This document shows positions 24,610 to 35,614 of a DNA stretch of 64,000 nucleotides, piece by piece. The stretch covers positions 2,666,001 through 2,730,000 of the forward strand of contig NZ_JACBZR010000001.1 in NCBI RefSeq assembly GCF_013408335.1, in the 5' to 3' direction. Every line of letters starts with the position of its first letter. Position 1 is the first letter of the stretch. Below the pieces are notes generated by a model. The model saw only the letters and a program-made list of their open reading frames with translations. It was not told the origin of the DNA and ran no database searches. A program made the position numbers and the translations under genes. Source of the DNA: Nocardioides panzhihuensis. GTDB taxonomy: Bacteria; Actinomycetota; Actinomycetes; Propionibacteriales; Nocardioidaceae.

Positions 24610-25216
24610 GGTCCACAGCCTGCCAGGCGAACCCGTCCGGGTCGATGAAGGCCTCGCCGCCACCTCCGAGAGCGATGCCGTACGCCGCAGACGGGTCGAG
24701 CGCGACGCCGGTCTCCTTCTCCAGCGCGTGCCGGGGATAGATCGCGAGCTGGACCGCACCAGGAGCGGCCTCGAACTCGGCGTACTTGCCGCCGAAGCTC
24801 CGCTTCACCCCGAGCCCCCGCTCGGCGTAGAACCTCTTGCTCGCCTTGACGTCGGCGACACCGAGGAGCAGGACGATGTCGTCGATCTCCCGGGTGGCGG
24901 CCCCGCGGTCCTTCTTCGCCGAGGTCGCGATCTTCCAGATCGAGCCGTCGGGGGCCTGGACGATGCCGCCGTAGCCCCAGAAGGACTTCTCGACCGGCTT
25001 CAGGGAGACGGCGCCGGCCGCGAGCGCCGAGTCGACGAGGCTGTCGACCGTCGAGGGCTGGCCGACGACGAGGGAGAGCGTGAACGGCCGGCCGGTGCCG
25101 GTTCCCGGACCCTGGCGTACGGAGATCTGGTCGGTGAGGCCGAAGGCCTTGTCATAGAACGCCCGGGCGTCCGTGGGGTCTGCTGCGTCGAGGGTGATGG
25201 TCCGAAGTGTGAACAT
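24575..25216 (-). CDS. Glyoxalase/VOC superfamily protein
   Basis: A 213-residue protein made of two VOC (beta-alpha-beta-beta-beta) modules: TLDAADPTDARAFYDKAFG with VQAPDGSIWKIAT, then VADVKASKRFYAERGLG with FIDPDGFAWQAVDHG. VOC members are metalloenzymes or antibiotic-binding proteins; neither role can be chosen. It is cotranscribed with the PPOX gene and divergent from the ABC transporter. Confidence 0.83.
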   Translation of the reverse strand: MFTLRTITLDAADPTDARAFYDKAFGLTDQISVRQGPGTGTGRPFTLSLVVGQPSTVDSLVDSALAAGAVSLKPVEKSFWGYGGIVQAPDGSIWKIATSAKKDRGAATREIDDIVLLLGVADVKASKRFYAERGLGVKRSFGGKYAEFEAAPGAVQLAIYPRHALEKETGVALDPSAAYGIALGGGGEAFIDPDGFAWQAVDHGTHDRDEHDR

Positions 25217-25288
25217 GTCTCGACCTTAGGAATCCCGGGGCTTGGGGGCTTCTCGATTCCTGACCGCCTTGCTTGTTGACCTTCTGAG

Positions 25289-25303
25289 CAGAAATTGTTT
25301 CTG
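25289..25303. promoter_or_regulatory. Palindrome CAGAAA-TTG-TTTCTG between divergent genes
   Basis: A perfect 15-bp palindrome, AT-rich compared with its surroundings, with TTGACC eight bases upstream. It looks like an operator for either the VOC-PPOX pair or the ABC transporter. Confidence 0.4.
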
Positions 25304-25346
25304 AGACACCGCGTCATAGGACTAGGGGCATCGCGTCTCATCCCCG

Positions 25347-25383
25347 CGTTGGCCGTCCTTCGGTGGGAGTTGGGCGGCCAACG
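25347..25383. repeat. Hairpin in the divergent region before the ABC transporter
   Basis: CGTTGGCCGTCC (25347-25358) pairs with 25372-25383 with one mismatch. It is about 80 bp upstream of the ABC transporter start and may be in its leader. Confidence 0.4.
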
Positions 25384-25462
25384 TCCTTATAGACACCTAA
25401 GAATCCGCGAGTGCACAGGCACGCGATTGGGCTGGTGGCGTGGGCCTTCTTAGACTGCCGCC

Positions 25463-26440
25463 GTGGAATCTTCCGTCGCCAGGCCCGCTGTCGAGGTACG
25501 CGACCTGCGCATGACCTACGGCGACAAGGCAGCCGTCGACGGGCTCTCGTTGAGCGTCGCGTCCGGCTCGATCACGGCAGTCCTCGGGCCCAACGGCGCC
25601 GGGAAGACGACGACGCTGGAGACCTGCGAGGGCTATCGGCGCCCCCAGCAGGGGACGGTGCGGGTGCTCGGGCTCGACCCGATCGCCGACCGCAAGCGGC
25701 TGCTCCCCCGGATCGGGGTGATGCTGCAGGGGCAGGGCGCCTGGAGCGGCGTACGCGCCATGGAGATGCTCAAGCACATCGCACGGCTCCACGCGCACCC
25801 GCTCGACGTCGACTACCTTGCCGAGCGCCTCGGGCTGGGCGAGTGCGGCCGCACCCCCTACCGACGGCTCTCCGGTGGCCAGCAGCAGCGGCTCGGGCTC
25901 GCGATGGCCCTGGTGGGCCGCCCGGAGCTGGTCTTCGTGGACGAGCCGACGGCGGGGATGGACCCGCAGGGGCGGCGTACGACCTGGGAGCTGCTCCGCG
26001 AGCTCCGCGCCGACGGCGTCACCGTCGTGCTCACCACCCATTACCTGGAGGAGGCCGAGGAGCTGGCCGACCAGGTGCACATCATCGACCGCGGGCGGAT
26101 GATCGCCTCGGGGACTCCTCTCGAGCTCACCCGAGGCCCAGGAAATGGGATGAGTGCGACGGCGACCGTGCGGCTGGTGGTGACCAAGCCGTTCCCGCCC
26201 GGTGCCCGTGAGTCCCTGCGCAAGGCGCTCGGCGAGGACACCGAGGTCACCCTGCTCGACGAGCGTTCGATGCGGGTCACCGGTAGGGCCGACCCGACCA
26301 CGCTCGCCAAGGTGAGCCGCTGGTGCGAGGAGAACGACGTCCTCCCGGAGTCGCTGACCCTGGGACGCAGGAGCCTCGAGGACGTCTTCCTCGACCTCAC
26401 CGGCGGGATCGCTCTCACGGACGGGGTCGAGCATGTCTGA
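25463..26440 (+). CDS. ABC exporter ATP-binding protein (ABC-2 type)
   Basis: A 325-residue ATPase with Walker A GPNGAGKTT, signature LSGGQQQR, Walker B VFVDEPTAGMD and the H-loop TTHYLEE. A C-terminal extension of about 90 residues follows, as in DrrA-like exporters. Its GTG start is at 25463, and its end overlaps the permease start by 8 bp. This pair stands upstream of ctaA in many Actinobacteria, but its substrate is unknown. Confidence 0.9.
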   Translation: MESSVARPAVEVRDLRMTYGDKAAVDGLSLSVASGSITAVLGPNGAGKTTTLETCEGYRRPQQGTVRVLGLDPIADRKRLLPRIGVMLQGQGAWSGVRAMEMLKHIARLHAHPLDVDYLAERLGLGECGRTPYRRLSGGQQQRLGLAMALVGRPELVFVDEPTAGMDPQGRRTTWELLRELRADGVTVVLTTHYLEEAEELADQVHIIDRGRMIASGTPLELTRGPGNGMSATATVRLVVTKPFPPGARESLRKALGEDTEVTLLDERSMRVTGRADPTTLAKVSRWCEENDVLPESLTLGRRSLEDVFLDLTGGIALTDGVEHV

Positions 26441-27224
26441 GGTGACCACGGGGACCTTCACCCCAAAGCCCGGCACCGCCCCGATCACCCGTCAGGTGGT
26501 CGCCCAGGCGCTGATGGAGGCCAAGCTGATGCTCCGCAACGGCGAGCAGCTCCTGCTCGCTGTCGTGATCCCGGTGATGGTGCTGATCGGTGGCGTCACC
26601 GCCGGCAACGCGATCGACCTCGATCTCGGCACCGACCAGTCGCTGGTCGATCTCCTCACCCCTGGCGTCCTCGCCCTGGCGATCATGTCGACCTCCTTCA
26701 CCAGCCTCGCGATCGCGACCGGCTTCGAGCGGCGCTACGGCGTGATCAAGCGGCTCGGTGCCTCACCGCTCCCCCGGATCGGCCTGCTCGCCGGCAAGGT
26801 GCTCGCGCTCGGCTGCGTACAGCTCGTGCAGCTCTTCGTGATCGGCGCCGTCGGCCAGCTCCTCGGCTGGACTCCGGCCGCCGGGTTCGGCACGGTCCTC
26901 GCCTTCTTCCTCGCCATCGCGACGGGCACGCTGGCCTTCGCCTCGCTCGGGCTCTTCGTCGCCGGCGTGCTGCGTGCCGAGGCGACCCTGGCGGCGGCCA
27001 ACCTCATCTACCTGCTTCTCCTCGCCGGCGGTGCCGTGGTGCTGCCGCTGACCGCCTACGGCGCCTTCGGCGACGTCGCCCGCTGGCTGCCCTCGGGCGC
27101 GCTGGGTGAGGCGGTACGCACCGCCTTCCTCGACGGCGTCCCCGCCTGGCGAGACCTCGGCGTGCTCCTGATCTGGGCCCTCCTCGGTTCCACCCTCACA
27201 GCTAGGACCTTCAAGTGGGAATGA
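26433..27224 (+). CDS. ABC-2 type exporter permease
   Basis: A 263-residue integral membrane protein with six predicted helices, including LLLAVVIPVMVLIGGVTAG and LYLLLLAGGAVVLPL-like segments (here IYLLLLAGGAVVLPLTAYG). It pairs with the preceding ATPase through an 8-bp overlap. The stop overlaps the ctaA start (ATGA), so all three genes form one transcript. Confidence 0.88.
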   Translation: MSEVTTGTFTPKPGTAPITRQVVAQALMEAKLMLRNGEQLLLAVVIPVMVLIGGVTAGNAIDLDLGTDQSLVDLLTPGVLALAIMSTSFTSLAIATGFERRYGVIKRLGASPLPRIGLLAGKVLALGCVQLVQLFVIGAVGQLLGWTPAAGFGTVLAFFLAIATGTLAFASLGLFVAGVLRAEATLAAANLIYLLLLAGGAVVLPLTAYGAFGDVARWLPSGALGEAVRTAFLDGVPAWRDLGVLLIWALLGSTLTARTFKWE

Positions 27225-28120
27225 CCACCACCGAACCCTCCACAGGCCCGGCTCGCTCGGCCAAGGACAAGGTCGTCGCCTGGCTCCGTGCCCATGCGTT
27301 CGGGCTCGCGATCGCCAACCTGGTGGCCAACATCGGGATCGTGGTGACCGGTGCGGTGGTCCGGCTGACCGGGTCCGGCCTCGGCTGCCCCACCTGGCCC
27401 AAGTGCACCGAGGAGTCCTACGTGGCTCACGAGGCGCTCGGAATCAACGGCGTGATCGAGTTCGGCAACCGGATGCTGACCTACGTCCTGGCCGCGATCG
27501 CCATCACGGTCGTCCTCGCCGTCTGGAACCGCCGTGGGGTGATCCGCAACCTGGCGATCATCATCGCCTGCGGCGTACCGTTCCAGGGGGTCATCGGCGG
27601 GATCACGGTGCTCACCGATCTCAACCCGTACGTCGTCGCCCTCCACCTGCTGCTGTCGATGGCGATGGTCGGACTGTGCGTCTGGCTGCTCGACGAGCTC
27701 CGCTCCCCCGTGCGTGACGCGGCGCCGCGCGCCGTGCGCGTGGCCTCGTTGGTCACCTTCGCCCTCGGTTGGGTCACACTCTGGCTCGGCACAGTAGTGA
27801 CCGGCTCCGGCCCGCACTCCGGCGACCTCGAGTCCCGCCGCACCGGCCTCGACCCGGCGCTGATGTCCCACATCCACGCCTACGTCGTCTACGGGCTCGT
27901 CGCCGCGACCCTGGTCACCCTCTGGCTCGGCCGCAAGCACGCGTACGTCCGGCGGGTCACGATCGTGCTGCTGGTCATCGAGCTCGCCCAGGGCCTGATC
28001 GGCTGGGTGCAGTACCTCACCGACCTCCCCGTCGTCCTGGTCGGCTTCCACATGCTCGGCGCGGCCCTCATCTCCGCCGGCATCGCCCGGGTCGTGGTCT
28101 CCACCCGCGCCCACACCTGA
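27221..28120 (+). CDS. ctaA: Heme A synthase CtaA
   Basis: A 299-residue, eight-helix COX15/CtaA protein. Conserved features are GAVVRLTGSGLGCPTWPKC with the loop Cys pair, EFGNRMLTY, and the haem-ligand His residues in ALHLLLS, SHIHAYVV and GFHMLGAAL. It oxidises heme O to heme A for cytochrome aa3 oxidase. The ATG at 27221 overlaps the permease stop; a GTG at 27215 is less likely. The partner enzyme CtaB is encoded on the other strand nearby. Confidence 0.93.
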   Translation: MTTTEPSTGPARSAKDKVVAWLRAHAFGLAIANLVANIGIVVTGAVVRLTGSGLGCPTWPKCTEESYVAHEALGINGVIEFGNRMLTYVLAAIAITVVLAVWNRRGVIRNLAIIIACGVPFQGVIGGITVLTDLNPYVVALHLLLSMAMVGLCVWLLDELRSPVRDAAPRAVRVASLVTFALGWVTLWLGTVVTGSGPHSGDLESRRTGLDPALMSHIHAYVVYGLVAATLVTLWLGRKHAYVRRVTIVLLVIELAQGLIGWVQYLTDLPVVLVGFHMLGAALISAGIARVVVSTRAHT

Positions 28121-28128
28121 CGATCAGG

Positions 28129-28737
28129 TCAGCGGCGAAGCGCTTGTCGGCCGGCAGCAACCAGCGCGACGAAGACGAGCACCGCCTCGGGACCACCGTC
28201 GTCCCATGTCGACTCCTGATCCTCGTACGCCCCGATCCAGTCGCCCGACAGCAGCAACACCCAGGCGCCGACCATCAACGCGCAGCCGAACAAGAGGACC
28301 GCCAGCAGCACCGACTCCAGCCCGCGCTCCACAGCAGGTCGCTCACCGGCGGAGCGCCAGCCGACCAGCGCAAGCAGGACGAGCAGGACACCCGCTGTGA
28401 CCGGAAGCCACTGGTAATAGGGCACAGCGTGATCCGCTGCATCGGGAACCAGAGCGATCCTGAACCCCGCCGACACCACCATCACTCCGGTGAGGCCGGC
28501 ACAGACCCGTGCCACCGACGGAGTGTCCAGCAGCACCAGTGTGAGCACCCCTCCCGGCAGACAAGTCGCTGCCAGCACCGGCGCCCAGTAGCGCAGCTCG
28601 TCGGGAAACGGGCGATACCCCGCTCCGCCGGCTGCCTCGCTTCCCAGCGACAACGCCAGCAGCAACCAGATCAGGCCCACCGCGACGGCGAACCACGCCA
28701 GCGCCGCCACCGCGAGGCGGACGGCCCGCGACCACAC
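28129..28737 (-). CDS. Hypothetical membrane protein
   Basis: A 202-residue protein with about five hydrophobic helices (for example AVAALAWFAVAVGLIWLLLA and LLAVLLFGCALMVGAWVLLL). The C-terminus is short and basic. I see no family motif. The GTG at 28737 is the first start that does not run into ctaB, whose stop is 20 bp upstream; the weak AAAGAG before it makes the start uncertain. Being downstream of ctaB on the same strand, it may be co-transcribed. Confidence 0.6.
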   Translation of the reverse strand: MWSRAVRLAVAALAWFAVAVGLIWLLLALSLGSEAAGGAGYRPFPDELRYWAPVLAATCLPGGVLTLVLLDTPSVARVCAGLTGVMVVSAGFRIALVPDAADHAVPYYQWLPVTAGVLLVLLALVGWRSAGERPAVERGLESVLLAVLLFGCALMVGAWVLLLSGDWIGAYEDQESTWDDGGPEAVLVFVALVAAGRQALRR

Positions 28738-28757
28738 GGACCAGCGCTCTTTCGAGG

Positions 28758-29696
28758 TCAGCGGATGAGCGGGTCGACCGCGAGTGCGACGAAGAGCAGG
28801 CTCAGGTAGAGGTTGCTCGAGTGGAAGAGCTGCATCGGGCGGATCTTGGTGAGGTCCTCGGTGCCCTTGGCACGCGCGTGCAGCTGGTGGGCCTGGACGA
28901 GGAAGACGGCGCCGAGTGCGATGGCCGCGACCGGGTAGAGCCAGCCCGTGGAGGCCAGCGGCCACATCAGCAGCGAGGTCGCAACCATGACCCAGGAGTA
29001 CGCCACGATCTGACCGCCCACGTGGCGGGCGGACTTGACCACCGGCAGCATCGGCACGTCGACCTGCGCGTAGTCCTCGCGGTAGCGCAGCGCCAGCGCC
29101 CAGGTGTGCGGCGGGGTCCAGAAGAAGACGACCATGAACAGGATCAGCGGTTCCCAGGAGACCTGGTTGGTGACCGCGGTCCAGCCGATCAGGGTCGGGA
29201 AGCAGCCCGCGATGCCGCCCCAGACGATGTTCTGGGTGGTGCGCCGCTTGAGGAGCATCGTGTAGACGAAGACGTAGAACGCGTTCGCGGCCAGCGACAG
29301 GCCCGCGGAGAGCCAGTTGACGAAGAACCCGAGCACGACGACCGACAGGACGGCGAGCACCGACCCGAAGATCAGGGCCGCGCGCGGAGTGACCACGTGC
29401 CGCGGCAGAGCCCGGCGCCGCGTACGCCTCATCTGCTCGTCGATGTCGCGGTCGTAGACGCAGTTGAAGACCGAGGCCGAACCGGCCGAGAAGATCCCAC
29501 CGACGACCGTGGCAGCGACCAGACCGACGCCCGGGACACCCTGGGCGGCGAAGAACATCACCGGCACCGTGGTCAGCAGCAGCAGCTCGATCACGCGCGG
29601 CTTCGTCAAGGAGACGTACGCCGAGATGACATCGCGCATTGACGCGCGGTCGCTACGCTGGTCGAGGTCGGGGACCGGCTGTTCGACGTGCGTCAC
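28758..29696 (-). CDS. ctaB: Heme O synthase CtaB (protoheme IX farnesyltransferase)
   Basis: A 312-residue UbiA-family prenyltransferase with about eight helices. The prenyl-diphosphate/magnesium motif is [20 protein letters not shown], and a second Asp-rich region follows ([15 protein letters not shown]). It farnesylates heme B to heme O, the substrate of CtaA. A GTG start at 29696 is used. It is divergent from tkt, with 171 bp between. Confidence 0.94.
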   Translation of the reverse strand: MTHVEQPVPDLDQRSDRASMRDVISAYVSLTKPRVIELLLLTTVPVMFFAAQGVPGVGLVAATVVGGIFSAGSASVFNCVYDRDIDEQMRRTRRRALPRHVVTPRAALIFGSVLAVLSVVVLGFFVNWLSAGLSLAANAFYVFVYTMLLKRRTTQNIVWGGIAGCFPTLIGWTAVTNQVSWEPLILFMVVFFWTPPHTWALALRYREDYAQVDVPMLPVVKSARHVGGQIVAYSWVMVATSLLMWPLASTGWLYPVAAIALGAVFLVQAHQLHARAKGTEDLTKIRPMQLFHSSNLYLSLLFVALAVDPLIR

Positions 29697-29867
29697 TGAG
29701 AAGATCCTTCTCGATCGGGTTGAGGCGTCACATGCGGCTCACAGCGGCAGTTCACAGCATGCGGCTCGCAGTCTAACCCGGGTCGTGAGTAGGCTCGGAT
29801 TCGGCAGCCCCCACGGCCAGCCCAAGAACATCCCACAGTGGACTCTACGATTTTGAAAAGGCACCTC

Positions 29868-31979
29868 GTGAGCACCAAACCTGTACTCGAGTGGACCGAT
29901 CTGGACAGCAAGGCCGTGGACACCGTCCGTGTTCTGGCCATGGACTCCGTGCAGAAGGTCGGCAACGGCCACCCTGGCACCGCGATGAGCCTGGCCCCGG
30001 CGGCGTACCTGCTCTTCCAGAAGGTGATGAAGCACAACCCCGCCGACACCGACTGGCTCGGCCGTGACCGGTTCGTCCTCTCCGTCGGCCACTCCAGCAT
30101 CACCCTCTACATCCAGCTCTACCTCGGTGGCTTCGGTCTCGAGCTCGGCGACCTGGAGAGCCTGCGCACGTTCGGCTCGCTCACCCCGGGCCACCCCGAG
30201 CGCGGCCACACCCGCGGCGTCGAGGTGACCACCGGCCCGTTGGGCCAGGGCGTCGCCAACGCCGTCGGCATCGCGATGGCCCAGCGCCGGCTGCGCGGCC
30301 TGCTCGACCCGGACACCCCGGCCGACCAGCCGAGCCCGTTCGACCACAAGACCTACGTCCTGGCCAGCGACGGCGACCTGCAGGAGGGCGTCAGCAGCGA
30401 GGCGAGCTCGATCGCCGGCACCCAGAAGCTCGGCAACCTCACGATGATCTACGACGCCAACCGGATCTCGATCGAGGGCGACACCAACGTCGCGTTCACC
30501 GAGGACGTCGCCGCTCGCTACGAGGCGTACGGCTGGCACGTGCAGGTCGTCGACTGGACCAACGACGGAACCGACTACAAGGAGGACGTGCCGGAGCTGT
30601 TCTCCGCGATCAACGCGGCCTCCGAGGTCACCGACAAGCCGTCGCTGATCGTGCTGCGCACCGTCATCGCCTGGCCCGCGCCCAACGCCCAGAACACCGG
30701 AGCCTCCCACGGCTCGGCTCTCGGCGAGGAAGAGGTCGCCGCGACCAAGAAGCTCATGGGCTTCGACCCGGCCAAGACCTTCGACGTCGACCCCGACGTG
30801 CTCGCCCACACCCGCAAGCTCATCGAGCGCGGAGAAGAGGCCGAGGAGGCCTGGCGCGCCGAGGAGGCTGCCTGGGCCAAGGCCAACCCGGAGGGCGCGA
30901 AGCTGCTGGCGCGTCTCCAGGCAGGCGAGCTCCCCGAGGGCATCGAGGACGCTCTCCCGGTCTTCGAGGCCGACGCCAAGGGCATCGCCACCCGGGCCGC
31001 CTCCGGCAAGGTGATCAACGCCCTCGCGCCGGTGCTGCCCGAGCTGTGGGGCGGCTCGGCCGACCTCGCCGGCTCCAACAACACCACCATCTCGGACGCG
31101 CCCAGCTTCGTCCCGGAGGACCGCTCCACCGGTGAGTGGAAGGCCGACCCGTACGCCGGCCGCGTGCTCCACTTCGGCATCCGCGAGCACGGCATGGGCG
31201 CGATCCTCAACGGCATCGTGGCCCACTCCCCGACCAGGGTCTTCGGCGGCACGTTCTTCCAGTTCTCCGACTACATGCGCGGCGCCGTGCGCGTCGGGGC
31301 ACTGTCCGAGCTGCCCGTGATCCACGTCTGGACCCATGACTCCATCGGCCTGGGCGAGGACGGCCCGACCCACCAACCGGTCGAGCACCTCGCCGCGGTC
31401 CGGGCCATGCCGGGCCTCGACGTCATCCGTCCCGCCGACGCCAACGAGACCGCTGCCGCATGGCTCGAGGTGCTCAAGCACAACGACCGCCCTTCGGCGC
31501 TCGTTCTGACTCGCCAGGCGCTGCCGACCTTCCCGCGAGGGAAGGAGGGCTACGCGACCACCGAGGGCGTGGCGAACGGTGGCTACGTGCTCCTCGACTC
31601 CCCCACCGACAACGTCGACGTCGTGCTGCTCGGCACCGGCTCCGAGGTGCAGTACGCGGTCGCTGCCCGCGAGGAGCTCGCGAAGGAGGGCATCGGCGCC
31701 CGCGTCGTCTCGCTGCCCTGCCTGGAGTGGTTCGAGGCCCAGGACCAGAACTACCGCGACTCGGTGATCCCGCCCAGCGTCAAGGCCCGAGTCAGCGTCG
31801 AGGCCGGCGTGAAGCAGGGCTGGCGGGAGTACGTCGGCGACGCCGGCCGGATCGTATCGCTCGAGCACTTCGGCGCCTCGGCGTCCGGAGCGCTGCTGTT
31901 CAAGGAGTACGGCTTCACTCCTGAGGCGGTCGTCACCGCCGCCAAGGAGAGCCTTGCCGCCATCAACAAGGGAGCATGA
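29868..31979 (+). CDS. tkt: Transketolase
   Basis: A 703-residue transketolase of the non-oxidative pentose phosphate pathway. Thiamine diphosphate binding is seen in [17 protein letters not shown] with the following Asn, the N-terminal [11 protein letters not shown] and the central [17 protein letters not shown] at 29868 is preferred over GTG 29838 because AAAGG lies six to eight bases upstream and the encoded MSTKPVLEW matches the usual N-terminus. It heads a four-gene operon. Confidence 0.95.
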   Translation: MSTKPVLEWTDLDSKAVDTVRVLAMDSVQKVGNGHPGTAMSLAPAAYLLFQKVMKHNPADTDWLGRDRFVLSVGHSSITLYIQLYLGGFGLELGDLESLRTFGSLTPGHPERGHTRGVEVTTGPLGQGVANAVGIAMAQRRLRGLLDPDTPADQPSPFDHKTYVLASDGDLQEGVSSEASSIAGTQKLGNLTMIYDANRISIEGDTNVAFTEDVAARYEAYGWHVQVVDWTNDGTDYKEDVPELFSAINAASEVTDKPSLIVLRTVIAWPAPNAQNTGASHGSALGEEEVAATKKLMGFDPAKTFDVDPDVLAHTRKLIERGEEAEEAWRAEEAAWAKANPEGAKLLARLQAGELPEGIEDALPVFEADAKGIATRAASGKVINALAPVLPELWGGSADLAGSNNTTISDAPSFVPEDRSTGEWKADPYAGRVLHFGIREHGMGAILNGIVAHSPTRVFGGTFFQFSDYMRGAVRVGALSELPVIHVWTHDSIGLGEDGPTHQPVEHLAAVRAMPGLDVIRPADANETAAAWLEVLKHNDRPSALVLTRQALPTFPRGKEGYATTEGVANGGYVLLDSPTDNVDVVLLGTGSEVQYAVAAREELAKEGIGARVVSLPCLEWFEAQDQNYRDSVIPPSVKARVSVEAGVKQGWREYVGDAGRIVSLEHFGASASGALLFKEYGFTPEAVVTAAKESLAAINKGA

Positions 31980-31981
31980 AC

Positions 31982-33088
31982 ATGTCTGATCGTCTCAAGG
32001 CGCTGGCCGACGCCGGCGTGTCCATCTGGCTCGACGACCTCTCCCGGGAGCGGATCGAGACCGGCAACCTCTCCGATCTCGTCAAGGAGAAGTCCGTCGT
32101 CGGGGTGACCACCAACCCGACCATCTTCGCCGCTGCGATCGCCGACGGCGAACGCTACGACGCGCAGCTGCGCTCGCTGGTCGCCGAGGACAAGTCCGTC
32201 GACGAGATCATCTTCGCCCTCACCACCGAGGACGTACGCAACGCCTGCGACATCCTCGCTCCCGTCGCCGAGGCCACCAAGGACGACGGCCGCGTCTCGA
32301 TCGAGGTCGAGCCCACCCTGGCCAACGACACCGACGCGACCATCGCCTCGGCGAAGGCCCTCTGGGCCACGGTCGACCGTCCCAACGTGCTGATCAAGAT
32401 CCCGGCGACCCTGGAGGGTCTGCCCGCGATCACCGCCGCGATCGCGGAGGGCATCTCGGTCAACGTGACGCTGATCTTCTCGGTCGAGCGCTACCGCGAG
32501 GTGATGGACGCCTACCTGACCGGCCTGGAGCAGGCCAAGGCGGCCGGCAAGGACCTCTCCACCATCCGCAGCGTCGCCTCGTTCTTCGTCTCCCGGGTCG
32601 ACTCCGAGATCGACAAGCGGCTCGAGGTGATCGGCAGCCCCGAGGCCAACGCGCTGCTCGGGAAGGCCGCGGTCGCCAACGCCATCGCTGCCTACGCCGC
32701 GTTCGAGGAGGTCCACAAGAGCGAGCGCTGGACCGCGCTGGCCAGCGAGGGCGCCAACGCCCAGCGGCCGCTGTGGGCCTCGACCGGGGTCAAGAACACC
32801 GCCTACCCCGACACCCTCTACGTCACCGACCTGGTCGTCGCCGACACGGTCAACACGATGCCGGAGAAGACGATGGACGCCTTCGCCGACCACGGTGAGG
32901 TCAAGGGCGACGTCGTCAGCGGCAAGGGCGCCGAGGCCGCGACGGTCTTCGAGTCGCTGCGCTCGGTCGGGATCGACGTCGACGACGTCTTCCTGACGCT
33001 GGAGACCGAGGGCGTGGACAAGTTCAAGGGCTCCTGGACCGAGCTCGTCGACACCGTGGTCGCCCAGATCGAGGCGGTCAAGAAGTGA
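31982..33088 (+). CDS. tal: Transaldolase
   Basis: A 368-residue actinobacterial-type transaldolase. It has the opening [18 protein letters not shown], the Schiff-base lysine in NVLIKIPAT, and the phosphate-binding [13 protein letters not shown]. It exchanges C3 units between sedoheptulose-7-P and glyceraldehyde-3-P. The second ATG (31982) is chosen because GGGAG sits eight bases before it; the first (31976) overlaps tkt by four. Confidence 0.95.
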   Translation: MSDRLKALADAGVSIWLDDLSRERIETGNLSDLVKEKSVVGVTTNPTIFAAAIADGERYDAQLRSLVAEDKSVDEIIFALTTEDVRNACDILAPVAEATKDDGRVSIEVEPTLANDTDATIASAKALWATVDRPNVLIKIPATLEGLPAITAAIAEGISVNVTLIFSVERYREVMDAYLTGLEQAKAAGKDLSTIRSVASFFVSRVDSEIDKRLEVIGSPEANALLGKAAVANAIAAYAAFEEVHKSERWTALASEGANAQRPLWASTGVKNTAYPDTLYVTDLVVADTVNTMPEKTMDAFADHGEVKGDVVSGKGAEAATVFESLRSVGIDVDDVFLTLETEGVDKFKGSWTELVDTVVAQIEAVKK

Positions 33089-34758
33089 CTCGAGGCCCGG
33101 TCGACGCGACGACGACGGACGCATGGAAGGCACTCACCGAGCTGCGGGCCGGCTTCGAGCCCGACCTGCGCTCGTGGTTCGCCGACGATCCCGGCCGGGC
33201 CTCACGCTTCACCTTCGAGGCGGCCGACCTCCACGTCGACCTCTCCAAGGACCTCATCACCGACGACCTCCTGGCCGGACTGCTGGCGCTCGCCGAGCAG
33301 GTCGGCCTGGAGGCTCGACGCGACGCGATGCTCGCCGGTGAGCGCATCAACGTGACCGAGGACCGCGCGGTGCTCCACACCGCGCTGCGTCTGCCGGCCG
33401 ACGCGTCCCTCGTCGTCGACGGCACCGACGTCGTGCCCGCCGTCCACGAGACCCTGGCGAAGATGTACGCCTTCGCCGACCGGGTCCGCTCAGGTGAGTG
33501 GACGGGCGTCACCGGCGAGCGGATCCGGACGGTCGTCAACATCGGCATCGGCGGCTCCGACCTCGGTCCGGTGATGGCCTACGAAGCGCTGGAGCCGTTC
33601 CGCCACCCGGAGATCGAGTGCCGGTTCATCTCCAACATCGACCCGACCGACGCCGGCCAGAAGCTGAAGGGCCTCGACCCTGCTACGACCCTGTTCGTCG
33701 TCTCCTCGAAGACCTTCTCGACGCTGGAGACGCTGACCAACGCCCGCCTCGCGCGGGCCTGGCTGCTCGACGCGCTCGCCGAGAACGGCGACGTGGACCG
33801 GGCCGACGCGGTGCGAAAGCACTTCGTCGCGGTCTCCACCGCGCTGGACAAGGTCGCGGACTTCGGGATCGACCCGGAGAACGCGTTCGGGTTCTGGGAC
33901 TGGGTCGGTGGTCGCTACTCGGTCGACTCCGCGATCGGCACCAGCCTGGCGATCGCCATCGGGCCGGAGCGGTTCGGTGAGTTCCTCGGCGGGTTCCACG
34001 CCATCGACAAGCACTTCGCCGAGACTCCGCTGGCCCAGAACGTGCCGGCCCTGATGGGTCTCCTGAACGTCTGGTACGTCAACTTCCTCGACGCTCAGAC
34101 CCACGCCGTGCTGCCCTACTCCCAGCTGCTGCACCGGTTCCCGGCGTACCTTCAGCAGCTGACGATGGAGTCCAACGGCAAGTCGGTGCGCTGGGACGGC
34201 ACCGCGGTCACAACCGACACCGGCGAGGTGTTCTGGGGCGAGCCCGGCACCAACGGGCAGCACGCGTTCTACCAGCTGATCCACCAAGGCACCCGGGTGA
34301 TCCCGGCCGACTTCATCGCCTTTGCCAACCCCGCCTACCCGCTCGCGGACAACCACGACGGGCAGGACGTCGACGTCCACGAGCTGTTCCTGGCCAACTT
34401 CTTCGCCCAGACCCAGGCGCTGGCCTTCGGCAAGACCGACGAGCAGGTGCGTGCCGAGGACACCCCGGAGCACATCGTCAACGCGCGGGTCTTCTCCGGA
34501 AACCGGCCGACCACCTCCATCATGGCGCCGGCCCTGACACCCGGCGTCCTGGGCCAGCTCGTCGCGCTCTACGAGCACATCACCTTCACCCAGGGCGTGG
34601 TGTGGGGCATCGACTCCTTCGACCAGTGGGGCGTCGAGCTCGGCAAGCAGCTAGCTCAGCAGATCAGCCCCGCCGTCTCCGGCGACGCGAGCACCGCCCG
34701 CCAGCAGGACACCTCCACCCAGTCCCTCATCGCCTACTACAGAGAGAAGCGTCAGTGA
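33085..34758 (+). CDS. pgi: Glucose-6-phosphate isomerase
   Basis: A 557-residue phosphoglucose isomerase. Signature segments are [28 protein letters not shown] and [13 protein letters not shown]. It links fructose-6-P to glucose-6-P. The GTG start overlaps the tal stop (GTGA) and its own stop overlaps the pgl start (GTGA), so tal, pgi and pgl are translationally coupled. In other Actinobacteria zwf and opcA usually occupy this part of the operon. Confidence 0.95.
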   Translation: MTRGPVDATTTDAWKALTELRAGFEPDLRSWFADDPGRASRFTFEAADLHVDLSKDLITDDLLAGLLALAEQVGLEARRDAMLAGERINVTEDRAVLHTALRLPADASLVVDGTDVVPAVHETLAKMYAFADRVRSGEWTGVTGERIRTVVNIGIGGSDLGPVMAYEALEPFRHPEIECRFISNIDPTDAGQKLKGLDPATTLFVVSSKTFSTLETLTNARLARAWLLDALAENGDVDRADAVRKHFVAVSTALDKVADFGIDPENAFGFWDWVGGRYSVDSAIGTSLAIAIGPERFGEFLGGFHAIDKHFAETPLAQNVPALMGLLNVWYVNFLDAQTHAVLPYSQLLHRFPAYLQQLTMESNGKSVRWDGTAVTTDTGEVFWGEPGTNGQHAFYQLIHQGTRVIPADFIAFANPAYPLADNHDGQDVDVHELFLANFFAQTQALAFGKTDEQVRAEDTPEHIVNARVFSGNRPTTSIMAPALTPGVLGQLVALYEHITFTQGVVWGIDSFDQWGVELGKQLAQQISPAVSGDASTARQQDTSTQSLIAYYREKRQ

Positions 34759-35498
34759 CGACCAGCGACGGTCACCCCGAGTCACTCATCGAGGTCCACG
34801 ACACCGCGGAAGCGCTCGCCTCCGCGGTCGCCGGAGAGTTCCTCAGCCGCGTCGCCGACCTGCAGGCCGCCGGCGACGTACCCACCATCGGCCTCACCGG
34901 CGGCACCATCGCCGAGGCCATCCACCGCGAGATCGCGCGGCTCTCGCCCGAGTCGGGCGTCGACTGGGGTGCGGTCGACTTCTACTTCGGCGACGAACGC
35001 TACGTCGCCGCCGACTCCCCCGACCGCAACGCCGGCCAGGCCCGCGCGGCGTTCCTCAGCTCCGTCGGCGTGCCGGACCACCGCATCCACGAGATGCCCG
35101 CCACCGACTCCGGCCTGAGCGTCGACGAGGCCGCGGCACAGTTCTCCGATGACGTACGCAGTCATGGCGGCGGCGGCTTCGACATCCTCATGCTCGGCGT
35201 CGGCCCCGACGGCCACATCGCCTCCCTCTTCCCCGGCTTCCCGCAGCTCGAGGCGAAGGACGCGATCGCCGTCGGCGTCACCGGCTCCCCCAAGCCACCG
35301 CCCGAGCGCATCACCTTCACCTTCGAGGCCCTGCGCCGGTCCACGACCGTCTGGTTCCTGGTCAGCGGCGAAGGCAAGGCCGACGCCGTGGCGAAGGCCC
35401 ACGCCGGGGCCCCGATCTCCGAGATCCCGGCCGCCGGCGTCATCGGCACCCACGAGACCACCTGGTTCCTCGACCGGGCCGCCGCCTCGGGACTCTGA
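34755..35498 (+). CDS. pgl: 6-phosphogluconolactonase
   Basis: A 247-residue lactonase (DevB-type). It shows [15 protein letters not shown], the sugar-binding [19 protein letters not shown] and [17 protein letters not shown]. It hydrolyses 6-phosphogluconolactone, the product of glucose-6-P dehydrogenase, although no zwf gene is in this window. It starts with GTG inside the pgi stop. Confidence 0.93.
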   Translation: MTTSDGHPESLIEVHDTAEALASAVAGEFLSRVADLQAAGDVPTIGLTGGTIAEAIHREIARLSPESGVDWGAVDFYFGDERYVAADSPDRNAGQARAAFLSSVGVPDHRIHEMPATDSGLSVDEAAAQFSDDVRSHGGGGFDILMLGVGPDGHIASLFPGFPQLEAKDAIAVGVTGSPKPPPERITFTFEALRRSTTVWFLVSGEGKADAVAKAHAGAPISEIPAAGVIGTHETTWFLDRAAASGL

Positions 35499-35614
35499 CC
35501 CACGCCGACTCGGCGCAAACGCCCAGGGAACTCAGTTACCCAGGGGGATAACGCCAGGTAAATCTTTCCCACATCGGGTGTCCCGCACCCTGTTCGACAT
35601 GCCACCATCCGAGC

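Noticed and set aside
29739..31868. Open frame of 709 codons on the minus strand
   Set aside because: Antisense shadow of tkt with the same composition artefact.
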